From positions 186,001-250,000 of the forward strand of contig JAHQRK010000041.1 of assembly GCA_019828595.1 (NCBI GenBank): a stretch of DNA of 64,000 nucleotides, given 5' to 3'. Under the pieces are notes generated by a model. It was not told the DNA's origin. It saw only the letters and a program-made list of their open reading frames with translations, and did not search any database. This stretch comes from Aphanomyces cochlioides. Taxonomy: Eukaryota; Oomycota; Saprolegniomycetes; Saprolegniales; Verrucalvaceae. Shown here piece after piece: positions 55,667 to 64,000 of this stretch (position 1 is its first letter; the number at the start of each line of letters is the position of its first letter). The translations under genes were made by a program, and so were the position numbers.

Positions 55667-55735
55667 ATGGGATGAGCCTTCGGGCAATATTAGTTTGTAG
55701 TTTACATTAACTACAAATAGACTCCCCATTGACAT
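55667..55735 (+). other. Structured 3' terminus of family A (predicted RNA fold)
   Basis: P1: ATGGG (55667-55671) with CCCAT (55725-55729). P2: GCC-TTCG-GGC (55676-55685), a UUCG tetraloop. P3: TTTGTAGTT (55694-55702) with AACTACAAA (55709-55717), nine perfect pairs. The same three helices occur in family B with different bases, which supports a real structure. It is followed by the 3' terminus and the target duplication. Confidence 0.68.
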
Positions 55736-55749
55736 TGAGCTATAGAGGA
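55736..55749 (-). repeat. Target duplication (right side of A7)
   Basis: TGAGCTATAGAGGA, exact, followed by spacer B. Confidence 0.95.
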
Positions 55750-56632
55750 TTCCATACTATACTTCCCTCACCGTTTCAAACATACACTCATACAATACCT
55801 ACAATGACAATCCATATCACACCCGTGCATCATGTCACCGTCGTAGTCACCACTCGCTTCTCCGAATATCGACACATTTATACAGAGAAATTACGTCACC
55901 AGGCACACCGACGCTTCTCTCAGATAAAACATTGTTGATAAACTCGAGACCTTCACTTCGACAATCTACACCAGCACATGGAACAAGAATTATACACTTT
56001 CATGACTGTCAAAAACATCCTATTCAGAAAGCCTCGAAAACACTACCACCATTTCTGTAGAATGTGAAACAAAATCAAGTCCAATCAAGATGATATGAAC
56101 TGTTTGAAACAAGTTGAGCGATGTTGCTTGATGGATTGAGTACGATAAACAGTTGGTGTAGCTTTGCTGTTGTTTAGTGAAAAGAATTTAATGTTGTGCC
56201 GAATGGAAATATGATTGATATTCTGATTGAACATGTGTTTACCAGGTATATTTTTGTTTCATGGAAACCTATGAATTTGTTCTGCGGAGTATTGAGGATA
56301 TACCCTCCCATTCCTTGCGCGAGCAGGAGACTGATATGCTCTCAATAAGTCGATGTACCGCACGAAACTTTGTTTCGGACAAGATTTCGATCCGAAGAAG
56401 AGTCAAAATCGGAACTGCTCGCGTATTTTAGACGGGTATCATGTCCATGTGAAATTTTGATGTCCATTGGTCGAATCGTGTTTTTGTGGAGAGATTGGAG
56501 TGTAAAGTGTTTGTTTTGATTGACGTGTGTTTGGTTACGATGTGCATAATGTCTGTGTCCGTGGTGGTTGTTTGCAGTGGAAAGGATTGTATGAGTGTAT
56601 GTGTGGCACGGTGGGTATACGATAGTATGGAA
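55750..56632. repeat. Spacer B (883 bp), variant
   Basis: Carries the GAGAAATTACGTC variant shared with 44228-45110. No gene seen. Confidence 0.85.
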
Positions 56633-56646
56633 TCCTCTATAGCTCA
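56633..56646 (+). repeat. Target duplication (3' side of A8)
   Basis: TCCTCTATAGCTCA, exact. Confidence 0.95.
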
Positions 56647-58030
56647 ATGTCAATGGGGAGTCTATTTGTAGTTAATGTAAACTACAAACTAATATTGCCC
56701 GAAGGCTCATCCCATTTCCAACTGCTAGGCTGAATTGGAAATCAATTTGGCTTTTCGTTTTCTTGATTCGCTTCGACGTTGGGACTTCGATTTCTTCGGT
56801 GTTTGTAAGCTAACACGGCGAATATGTCGGATAATACTGACTCTTGGCATCTGACCCAGGGGGTATACATTTTCATTGTCTTGGATCATACATAGACTTC
56901 GGTCTATGCAGCGCTTGTATCGCTTGGCGAGGACCCAGCAATGGGATGTTGAATCAGTGACAGAAACAACCAGGAATTCTCCGTCAGGCTCATCCAATAT
57001 CGCTCTACAGATATCACGAATTGGATCACCCACCGATTGCTTGAGCAGTTGACGGGAGAATATGGCGTCGTTGTAGTGGAATCCATGTGTGTATGCCAGC
57101 TTGAGAAAATCATGCATCTTGGAAGGGGGAATGCCCGCGTCTTGAGGAACTCCATGGGCCTCTTTGAAACCCGAAATGACTTCTTCGCTGAGCTCAAAAT
57201 TGGAGACATTCAAATTGGTAGCAACGATTCGGATTGCAGCCGCAAGACAAGATTTGTCACTGTTGTTGCCAATTTCTAGCCACAGAGGATCCATCGCTCG
57301 AAATTCAGCAAGCGTTGGGGCGAGACCAGTGTTCGTGAGGAAGTGGGCTCCAGCTTGTCGCCATCGTTGGTACATCGCCACGGCTTCTTGACACCCGCTG
57401 AGGTCTTTTTCGTCGAACCAGTCTTTGTCGAGTCCATCCGGGCGTTGAAACTTCCAGTTGACTTGGTATTGAATAGTTGAAATTCGATTTCGCATTGATG
57501 CCACTTCGCGGTGGTCATCGATAAACAACACTTCATCGATGTCATCATCGTCGGTTGGAATTCGCAGAGTGCGTGGGCGGTTGGTTGGGGCATCAGCCGT
57601 TGTCGCATTCGTTTGTGGCCTGGCTGGAACAGAAACATCGTCCAATAGATCCATGAGGGATGGTAGCGGAGATCCATTGTCATTGCCCAAGGGGTCAAAT
57701 TCGCGGGTGCTCGAGTTCAAAATGGACATATCAGGAGTAAATTGGTGTTCTTCAGTTGTAACTGGACTTGAAGGACGAGTGTCGGATGATTGCGTCATAG
57801 GTACAGAAATCTCAACTCCATCCACTCCCTCAAGAGTAATCCCTGGAGACATCGAGCTCCCCACACCTCGTGTAGTTATGGGTCTCGACGTCTGCGCGGG
57901 GAGTACGCTATCGGCAGTGAAAATCGTTGAAGCTTCCATTGTTGTTGTCTTGGGTAAAATCAAAAGTGAGTCTTGGAGAATTGTTTTGAGATTCTCACTG
58001 AACTTATTCTCAGTTGCGACACTTGAGTCA
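56647..58030 (-). mobile_element. Family A copy A8, ORF3-only truncation
   Basis: 1384 bp, same truncation point as A4 and A6 and same private substitutions as A6. Here the tRNA side is occupied by element B8, which must have inserted after this block was duplicated. Confidence 0.93.
56725..57939 (-). CDS. ORF3: chromodomain-like and cysteine-peptidase-like protein (solo copy)
   Basis: 404 codons from ATG 57939-57937, uninterrupted, with the VSIIRHIRR variant shared with A6. Unlike A4 and A6, the sequence upstream is now the 3' end of B8 rather than a tRNA. Confidence 0.8.
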   Translation of the reverse strand: MEASTIFTADSVLPAQTSRPITTRGVGSSMSPGITLEGVDGVEISVPMTQSSDTRPSSPVTTEEHQFTPDMSILNSSTREFDPLGNDNGSPLPSLMDLLDDVSVPARPQTNATTADAPTNRPRTLRIPTDDDDIDEVLFIDDHREVASMRNRISTIQYQVNWKFQRPDGLDKDWFDEKDLSGCQEAVAMYQRWRQAGAHFLTNTGLAPTLAEFRAMDPLWLEIGNNSDKSCLAAAIRIVATNLNVSNFELSEEVISGFKEAHGVPQDAGIPPSKMHDFLKLAYTHGFHYNDAIFSRQLLKQSVGDPIRDICRAILDEPDGEFLVVSVTDSTSHCWVLAKRYKRCIDRSLCMIQDNENVYPLGQMPRVSIIRHIRRVSLQTPKKSKSQRRSESRKRKAKLISNSA

Positions 58031-58044
58031 TCCTCTATAGCTCA
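58031..58044 (+). repeat. Target duplication between A8 and B8
   Basis: TCCTCTATAGCTCA, exact; marks the former tRNA 5' end and now separates the two elements. Confidence 0.95.
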
Positions 58045-58201
58045 CTGCAATGGGGAGGTATATTAATAGACTTTCAATATCTACTAATACTAATATTGCC
58101 TACTAACGGCTCATCCCACTTCCAAATGCTTCAGCAGATTTTCTACTTTGGGCTTTGGAGTACAGCGATTTTTGACTTGTTGAATAAATACTTGGGGCTT
58201 G

Positions 58202-61200
58202 TTAATTTGGGGCTGAAGGTTGGAGCGCGAGCAAAGTCGGGTACTTGGCTACCAGTGGGCGATAGACAGGTTGTCTATGCAAAGTATTGATTGCTGAAAT
58301 TGCTTCCACTCGTTGAGGGCTGTCAACTTCTTGGAGGCGAAGCCATCTGCGGATCGATGCATGCCATCGGATGAAGCTGACTTCTTGCCAAATTTCTGGC
58401 GGAGGCGGCTTCTTCGATTCGAACTTGGCGGCGTTGTGCGTTGTCCAAATATAGTGAAGGTTGGAAGCACACAGAAGAGCCCAGAGCACAAACAGTATGT
58501 CTTGAAGCTGGCTACCGCGTTCGTTGACTTGAAAGCGGTCGATGTTGGTGATGGCAGTCCAATCGAAATTGACACCGAAGCATCGCCAAGCGGTCGCGTG
58601 AAAACGCCAAAGGGGATACACGCGAGAGCAGGTGTGGAAGGCGTGGTGTTGGTTCTCCGGTGCGTCGCAATTGGTATAGACACAGCAAATTACGTCTGGC
58701 TGCTGAGGTTGCAAGTAGAACAAGCGCGAGTTGACAGGCAGCATGTTGAACAACAGTCGAAACCAAACGTCGCCATGGAGGGGAGGCGGCCAACGGCATG
58801 TTTTGCGGATGAGTCGCACGTAGGTCGCAATATCTTGTTGCTCGACGCGGGACGATGTCGCCACTGGGTGCGGTTTTCCATCCGAAGGGGCGTGATGCGC
58901 CAAACGTGATACGAGTCGCTTGGGCCAACGCTCGAAGGATAGCAATTGATCTTTGAAAAGTGCCTTGAAAGGGTGACTTGTTGTATCGATATCGGTCAAA
59001 GCAGTTCCAGTTCGAACGCCAGACGTGCGGAGGACTTGGTCGAATATCTTGGTGAGGTGGCTATAAACTTGACCAGCACGTTCGGGTGCTGCAAATCCCA
59101 TCGCGCCGTTCGCTTGTAACGTCACTTGTGCCGCACGGTTGTTGGATGACAGTCGATCAATAAACGCAGCTCTTGTAGGCCATGTCCCTTGCCGTGTCAA
59201 GAAGTCTTTGAGGCAGTGGAAACCGTTTTGAGACGCATGTCTACACCATCGACGACACAGAGCAGTCTTCACGACATTTGATGTAGCACCCGCAGGACCA
59301 ACTTGCAGAGCGGGGTAGGATGTCAGCCACACGGGGAGGTTCAAAAGTTCTTCGAGGCTTGGTGGCGAAGCGGTTCGCTTGGCCATAGGTGTGGCGGCCC
59401 ATTGATGCCAAATGTCGTGCCAAAGAGGATGCAGCTCCCACAAAAACAACCACTTGGAGCTGTGGTTGGGGAAGTACGTGAGAAAGTCGAACGGGTGGGT
59501 GTCGCGATACAGCTTGTTCATGACACGGGAAAATTGTCTCTTGACAAGCAACTTCCATGGGGCAAATGTGTTGGGTGAATTGGGCTGCATCAAGAGTTGG
59601 AGCCGCAGCAGTCGCTGAGTCCGAAGCTTCGAAGCCACATGCGGAATACCGAGGCCGAGTTTTTGATCGAACTGCCACTTGCGGCAAATAGTTGAGCGAT
59701 GATGGTCGGTGATTTGCGTCTTCCGACCAAGGATGTACTTGTTGACCATTCTTTGCCAAACGGCAACCATCGTTGGAGGCACATACACTGCAGCCGTGAC
59801 ATGCCATAACAACGACAACAACATGGTCGATACGATGAGTTTGCGGCCTTGGATGGTTCGCGCACGACTTCCCCACGTTTGAAACGCAGCCAGAAACTTG
59901 TCGTTCAGTTGCTGGACTTGAAAATCGCGCGGCAGTCGGTGGCCAAAGAGAATACCAAGGTATTTCACTGGCTTCTCGCTCGGCAAGACGTTCAAGAGGC
60001 CACCATCGTCGATGTCTTCGATATCGAGATTGTTGTTGAGCGCCAAAGTCATGCACTTGGCAACGTTGAGACGAGCTCCAGACACAGAGCAAAAGTCTTC
60101 GACAATTGCCATTTGCTCGACCGCCGCTTGGAGGGATGACGAGAGTAGAGTCGTGTCGTCGGCAAAGTAGATGCTCGTCAGTGAGTCTCCATTTGGAAGG
60201 GGAATACCAAAATCAGGAGATCCGCGTAGCATTTCGCCGAGTGGCTCGAGGTAAAGTACGAAGAGCATGCACGATAGGGGGCAACCTTGCTTGACTCCGC
60301 GGGTAGGCCGTATGGTAGGGCCAAGACCGTCGTTGAAAATGATCTGGACCAGAGGCGTATTGTAAAGCAACTGAACCCAAGACACAAATGTGGGACCGAT
60401 GTTCATCTCCTTGAGTACGTCGAAGAGAAAGCCTTGGTCAACCATATCGTATGCCTTGGAAAAGTCGAGAAACGTCGCGTAGTAGTCGTGGTCTTCATTG
60501 GTACAGAAAGTCTGCAATGCTTGTACCAGCATCACGTGGTCGTGCAAGCGACGGCCAGGGACAAAACCAGCTTGGCTTGGGTGAGCGAGGTATGGGGCAA
60601 CTTGTGCAAGACGGTAGGCCAGCGCCCGCGATAGAATCTTGACTTCAACCGACATGAGAGTAATCGGCCGATAGTTGCCAGGGTCGCCTCTGTCTCCAGC
60701 CTTGAACAAGAGCGCCACTGCACTTCGGCGTTGTTGGAGCAGGAGGTGACCGTGATGGGTGAGTTGGTAGTTGAACACCTTGAGCAGGATTTGGGCGAAT
60801 ACGTCCGGGGAGACTTGAAAGAAAGCTGCAGGCCAGCCGTCTGAACCAGGAGACTTGTTCGGGTTCATAGACTTGAGCGCGCCGCACAGGTCTTCCGCCG
60901 TGAGAGGACTTTCCAGAGCGTCGCGCTGTTCTTGAGTGAGACGTCGAGTAATGGCTCGAATGATAGCTCGGCGACGGGCCCGATTCAACGGTGGTTGGTC
61001 TCTTGGAGTGACCATGATGTTTTTCCAATGAGACGTAAAACCAGCCTTGACTTCAGACGGGTCAGTCGACGTTACACCGTTGATTGTCACGGACGAGAGC
61101 GGCACTTTGATCCCCTTGGGTCGACGAAAAAAGTGACTGGTACCTCGCTCGTTGACGTTGGCGTGAAAGTCGAATTGCTGATCCAGGTTGAACTGTCGGT

Positions 61201-62356
61201 ACTCGCTGCGGGCAGTGTCAAGGGCTTGACGGGCGGTATTAACAATGGATGTCTCAACGAGTCCCATGTCGAATGCTCGGCGGGAAGTAAGCCACTTCAT
61301 CTTGAGGCTGTTGAGTGTGTACTTCATCGAGTCAATGTACTGGCGATGACTGACTTGGAGACGCTTCTTCATTCTCTTCAACCAGCCGTACCACTTTGCG
61401 CCAAAGTTTTGAGTGTCGTCTGCGCGCATCTCGTCCAAAAGTTGATTGGCTTCGGCCTTGATCGCTGCGACTACTTGAGGGTTCTTTAAGAGCTCACGGG
61501 GGAGGCGCCAGTAACTTCGGTCGGGAGCTCGCTGCTCGCAGGAGAGGACCACTTTGTGTTCCATGTGGTCGCCTGCAAAGCTGCTTGGGGAATAGCTTGA
61601 ACGTGCGTACGTTTGAGCGACGATATCTTGGTCCACAAACAGGTAGTCGAGGCGGTTGCTTCGACCAGGGCCGCTGTAAACGCGCTCGTTGGGGTGGTGC
61701 ATCCTCCACGCATCGATAACACCAAGTGCTGAAAGCCAGGCAATGCATTCCGCCTTACCAGCGTTGTGGTCTTGGCGAGGTCGAGTCGCGTCCAGATGCT
61801 CTTCCAGGGGTAAGTTGAAATCGCCTCCGACAAAGTGAATGCTGTCGTCTTCAAAGTCGCGAGGCAGATCGTCGAAAAACGGTGCTCGAGAGTGAGCGAT
61901 AACCGGGGCATAGACGTTGTGAAAGTACACAGGAACGCCGTCCCACTGAGTTCGAACAACCATGTATCTTCCAGGTCGGTCATGGGTGGTCAAGTGTTGC
62001 AGGTCGAGGAATCCAGGCATGGATCCATGGAAATACGATGCCACACCGCAGCGCCGATTGTTGAGTGAGTCGACGCGATCAGTGCGGAGATCGTTGGTGA
62101 AGAGCTTGTATTTGCCAACGCCTACTTCGTTGTTGAGGTGGAGTTGGAAGGTTTCGAGATGTTTGATGTTATTGATTTTGGTTTCTTGAAAGAAAACGGC
62201 TTGGGTCGGAATTTGGAGTCGCCGCGCCACAAGATGTCCGTTGTCTTTCAGCCCATTGAGGTTGGCAGTGGTCAGTTCGAGTATGGGGAACTTGGTGAAG
62301 AGACCGGCCGCGACCACCTTAGCCACGGAACGCGACAGACGTTGCGTTCGCAACAT
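58202..62356 (-). CDS. Family B ORF2: APE endonuclease / reverse transcriptase, intact
   Basis: 1384 codons from ATG 62356-62354, without a break. Same domains and catalytic residues as the B1 protein (endonuclease QETK, GGDFN, GDH; RT LDFSKAYD and FADD; C-terminal CCHC knuckle). Differs from B1 at scattered residues, for example GVIDAWR for GVTDAWR and SKKPPPPE for SKEPPPPE. As it also carries most of ORF1 and may be full length, B8 is a candidate for the most recently active family B copy, limited by one small break in ORF1. Confidence 0.95.
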   Translation of the reverse strand: MLRTQRLSRSVAKVVAAGLFTKFPILELTTANLNGLKDNGHLVARRLQIPTQAVFFQETKINNIKHLETFQLHLNNEVGVGKYKLFTNDLRTDRVDSLNNRRCGVASYFHGSMPGFLDLQHLTTHDRPGRYMVVRTQWDGVPVYFHNVYAPVIAHSRAPFFDDLPRDFEDDSIHFVGGDFNLPLEEHLDATRPRQDHNAGKAECIAWLSALGVIDAWRMHHPNERVYSGPGRSNRLDYLFVDQDIVAQTYARSSYSPSSFAGDHMEHKVVLSCEQRAPDRSYWRLPRELLKNPQVVAAIKAEANQLLDEMRADDTQNFGAKWYGWLKRMKKRLQVSHRQYIDSMKYTLNSLKMKWLTSRRAFDMGLVETSIVNTARQALDTARSEYRQFNLDQQFDFHANVNERGTSHFFRRPKGIKVPLSSVTINGVTSTDPSEVKAGFTSHWKNIMVTPRDQPPLNRARRRAIIRAITRRLTQEQRDALESPLTAEDLCGALKSMNPNKSPGSDGWPAAFFQVSPDVFAQILLKVFNYQLTHHGHLLLQQRRSAVALLFKAGDRGDPGNYRPITLMSVEVKILSRALAYRLAQVAPYLAHPSQAGFVPGRRLHDHVMLVQALQTFCTNEDHDYYATFLDFSKAYDMVDQGFLFDVLKEMNIGPTFVSWVQLLYNTPLVQIIFNDGLGPTIRPTRGVKQGCPLSCMLFVLYLEPLGEMLRGSPDFGIPLPNGDSLTSIYFADDTTLLSSSLQAAVEQMAIVEDFCSVSGARLNVAKCMTLALNNNLDIEDIDDGGLLNVLPSEKPVKYLGILFGHRLPRDFQVQQLNDKFLAAFQTWGSRARTIQGRKLIVSTMLLSLLWHVTAAVYVPPTMVAVWQRMVNKYILGRKTQITDHHRSTICRKWQFDQKLGLGIPHVASKLRTQRLLRLQLLMQPNSPNTFAPWKLLVKRQFSRVMNKLYRDTHPFDFLTYFPNHSSKWLFLWELHPLWHDIWHQWAATPMAKRTASPPSLEELLNLPVWLTSYPALQVGPAGATSNVVKTALCRRWCRHASQNGFHCLKDFLTRQGTWPTRAAFIDRLSSNNRAAQVTLQANGAMGFAAPERAGQVYSHLTKIFDQVLRTSGVRTGTALTDIDTTSHPFKALFKDQLLSFERWPKRLVSRLAHHAPSDGKPHPVATSSRVEQQDIATYVRLIRKTCRWPPPLHGDVWFRLLFNMLPVNSRLFYLQPQQPDVICCVYTNCDAPENQHHAFHTCSRVYPLWRFHATAWRCFGVNFDWTAITNIDRFQVNERGSQLQDILFVLWALLCASNLHYIWTTHNAAKFESKKPPPPEIWQEVSFIRWHASIRRWLRLQEVDSPQRVEAISAINTLHRQPVYRPLVAKYPTLLALQPSAPN

Positions 62357-64000
62357 CTCCCAGCATGAGTGTCTGAGTGTCGGGTTGGAACATCACTTGG
62401 TTGTCGAAGGTGGGGTCCAGGGAGCCAGCCTCATGGAATTCCAGGATCGTGGTCAAGACGTATCGCGACTTCTCGTCTTCGCCGGCATACAACGTTTCCA
62501 TGATATTCCAAATCAAGAGGCCGAAGCTCGTGTCAAGCAATATGGCAGATAGCGATACGCCCGACAAACAGCGGGAGCCCAAATGAGAAGCCAGTGCAGT
62601 GACCGGGTACTTGGTAGAGGCCACGATCGCAGCATCACTGTTGTAGTACGTTGGAGCATGAATGGCCAAGAGAACTTCTGCCACAGCCAACACTTCTTCC
62701 AGGTCGCCGCGGTGGAGGGAAATCTCGTCGCCGTCAATGGTAGTATCGATGAAGTCGATGTTCTTGAATAGCTCGATGTTGCTGAAGATGGCTTGAACGT
62801 GCTCGCGGGTCATACGCACACCCCACGTCAATGAGTACAGCTGGGAGAACGGTTTGTCTCCACCCCAAGTCGCTCGAAGCCACCGATGGAGGAGGCGTTG
62901 TCTCACAAAGCTCAAAGCATGCACGGTCTTCATCAAAAAGTCGGTGCAGTTGCAAGCCAAATTCAATCGGGGAACGCTCGAGATGGCTACACAGCATATC
63001 GACGCGGCCGTCGTTGATGAGTTGGGCAAGGTTGAACGAGCTGTTGGTCACTGCATCTTCGACTTGGGTTGAGAGATGCAATGGAACTTTGGCTGTCTTG
63101 GTGTCGAGGTCTTGTAGTTCGGCGAGAATTTCGTCAAGAGACATTTCTATGCGCTTGGGAACGCCATCTTGGATCTTGGTGCCGCCGACAAATTGACCGG
63201 ACGTAGGGAGGTGGGGAGGGTCATCCGAGACGTCCAGCTTGGGTACAATCGTTGAGATCTTGTAATCGCCAAACTGAGCAACGTGTTCCTCGGGGTTGAC
63301 ACACACACGTTCGTCGAGGGCTTCAAACATGTTGGGCGAAATCCAAGAGCGGCCATGCTCGGGGGAATCCACTTGCTGTTGCGTCTTCTTGCGCTTGCCT
63401 CTCGACGCCTTGACGCCAGTCCACTGCGGAGGGTTGGCTTGCGCAGTTTTCCGACGTTTTGGCGCCTTGGGAGTCGAAGAAGGCGGGTTGGTTGGGCTGG
63501 GAGCTGGCTTGTTCAATCCATATTGGCGGGACGTTGCATCAAGGTCCAAACGAACCAAGTTCTTGTCACGAAAATACCACCCTTGACCGTACACGCGGAG
63601 ACAACGGCCCTTGAAAAGAATTTCTTCGACGAGACGGCCGTCGCGCTGTATGGTCGTTGGTACGGAGGTTCCTTCAAAGTAAAGGCGGTACCGAGAGCTC
63701 GCCATACCGCTTGAAGAGGAAACGTTGGGGTAGGAGCCCCACAGGAAGCGTGGCTCCAACTTGGTCATGACGTCGAAGATCAGGCGCTCTTCGTCTTGAT
63801 CTTGAAGGCCTTGAGGGATGTCCATGAAAAATCCGCCGAGGACGTGCGGAACGTTCATCGTGAAGTGTTGGGACGAGCCATCTCGAGCGACTTGAATCTT
63901 AAACGCGATGCCTCGCAGCTTCGTCATCGCTTCGTGAGAGGCAACACCCCACTTGAGCATGCGGTTCGGGATGTCCTTCTCGCATCTCACAATGTCAGCA
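62319..64000 (-). pseudogene. Family B ORF1, partial, one frameshift
   Basis: Runs from the right edge to the stop at 62319-62321 and overlaps ORF2 by 38 nt. Compared with B3, two bases (TA of GAGTACTTTG) are missing between 62910 and 62911, after the segment LFDEDRACFE. Reading continues in the shifted frame (RQRLLHRWLRATWGG…). The N-terminal repeats seen in B3 are outside the window. Confidence 0.9.

Larger units (their letters stand above)
47607..55735 (+). mobile_element. Family A copy A7, full length (reference copy)
   Basis: 8129 bp from TCCAATTTGCC to CCCCATTGACAT, between the tRNA and a 14-bp target duplication. Order: 47-nt 5' UTR, ORF1, ORF2, a 213-nt gap, ORF3 and the 78-nt structured 3' end. 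There is no poly(A) and no terminal repeat. It lacks the first five or six bases present in A1. Only one disabling change is visible, a 2-nt insertion in ORF1. It is the only copy in the window showing that ORF1, ORF2 and ORF3 belong to one element. Confidence 0.95.
58045..64000 (-). mobile_element. Family B copy B8, runs off the window
   Basis: At least 5956 bp, from the 3' terminus at 58045 through ORF2 into ORF1. The left part of ORF1, the 5' UTR and the tRNA it should abut lie beyond the right edge. The structured 3' end matches B3. Confidence 0.94.

Overview
The window is a eukaryotic multicopy tRNA gene array colonised by site-specific non-LTR (LINE) retrotransposons. I find no ordinary single-copy host gene in it. 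The tRNAs are nuclear-type: no encoded CCA, internal A and B boxes, and a T-run after the gene. The retroelement proteins resemble L1/Tx1-group elements. The general look (about 50% GC, dense, intron-free) suggests an oomycete such as a Saprolegniales relative, but that is an impression from the proteins and is not proven by anything in the window.

Host framework. Seventeen tRNA-Asn(GTT) genes of 73 nt alternate in orientation. Facing 3' ends are separated by spacer A (952 bp in all 8 copies). Facing 5' ends are separated by spacer B (883 bp in all 7 intact copies). The ancestral repeat is therefore tRNA(+) - spacer A - tRNA(-) - spacer B, 1981 bp, repeated head to tail. One spacer B is rearranged and truncated (5566-5841). 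Neither spacer appears to contain a gene.

Mobile load. Sixteen retrotransposon copies sit at exactly one position, the 5' end of a tRNA-Asn gene, always in the orientation opposite to the tRNA. Each is bounded by a 14-bp target duplication equal to tRNA nucleotides 1-14 (TCCTCTATAGCTCA). The duplication rebuilds the tRNA, so the gene stays complete and a 14-nt orphan is left at the far side of the element. Two related families share this site. Family A (about 8.1 kb; A1-A8) encodes ORF1, an endonuclease/reverse transcriptase ORF2, and a third ORF downstream of the RT. Family B (about 7.3 kb; B1-B8) has ORF1 and ORF2 only. They share a very short 5' UTR and a structured 3' end. Three sites hold two stacked elements (A3+B1, B3+B4, B8+A8). 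Five tRNAs have no insertion at their 5' end (20000, 23324, 40265, 43130, 44155).

Region by region: A1 (minus, cut by the window edge) 1-1447; tRNA pair and spacer A to 2545; A2 to 5551; rearranged spacer and tRNA to 5914; A3 and B1 stack to 14868; spacer B; A4 (minus) to 17163; tRNA pair; B2; array unit; A5; array unit; B3 (full length) and B4 to 32518; spacer B; B5 (minus) to 33688; tRNA pair; B6; array unit; B7; array unit with an empty target site at 44227/44228; A6 (minus); tRNA pair; A7 (full length) 47607-55735; spacer B; A8 and B8 (minus), B8 running off the right edge.

How it works together (inference): ORF2 nicks the tRNA sense strand after nt 14, inside the A box, and primes cDNA synthesis from an element RNA recognised by its conserved 3' fold. 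The 14-bp stagger restores the tRNA, so the site can be used again. ORF3 of family A carries a chromodomain-like segment and a cysteine-peptidase-like segment and has no counterpart in family B. Most copies are 5'-truncated or carry small frameshifts. ORF2 is uninterrupted in A7, B1 and B8, and ORF3 is uninterrupted in all seven copies that contain it.
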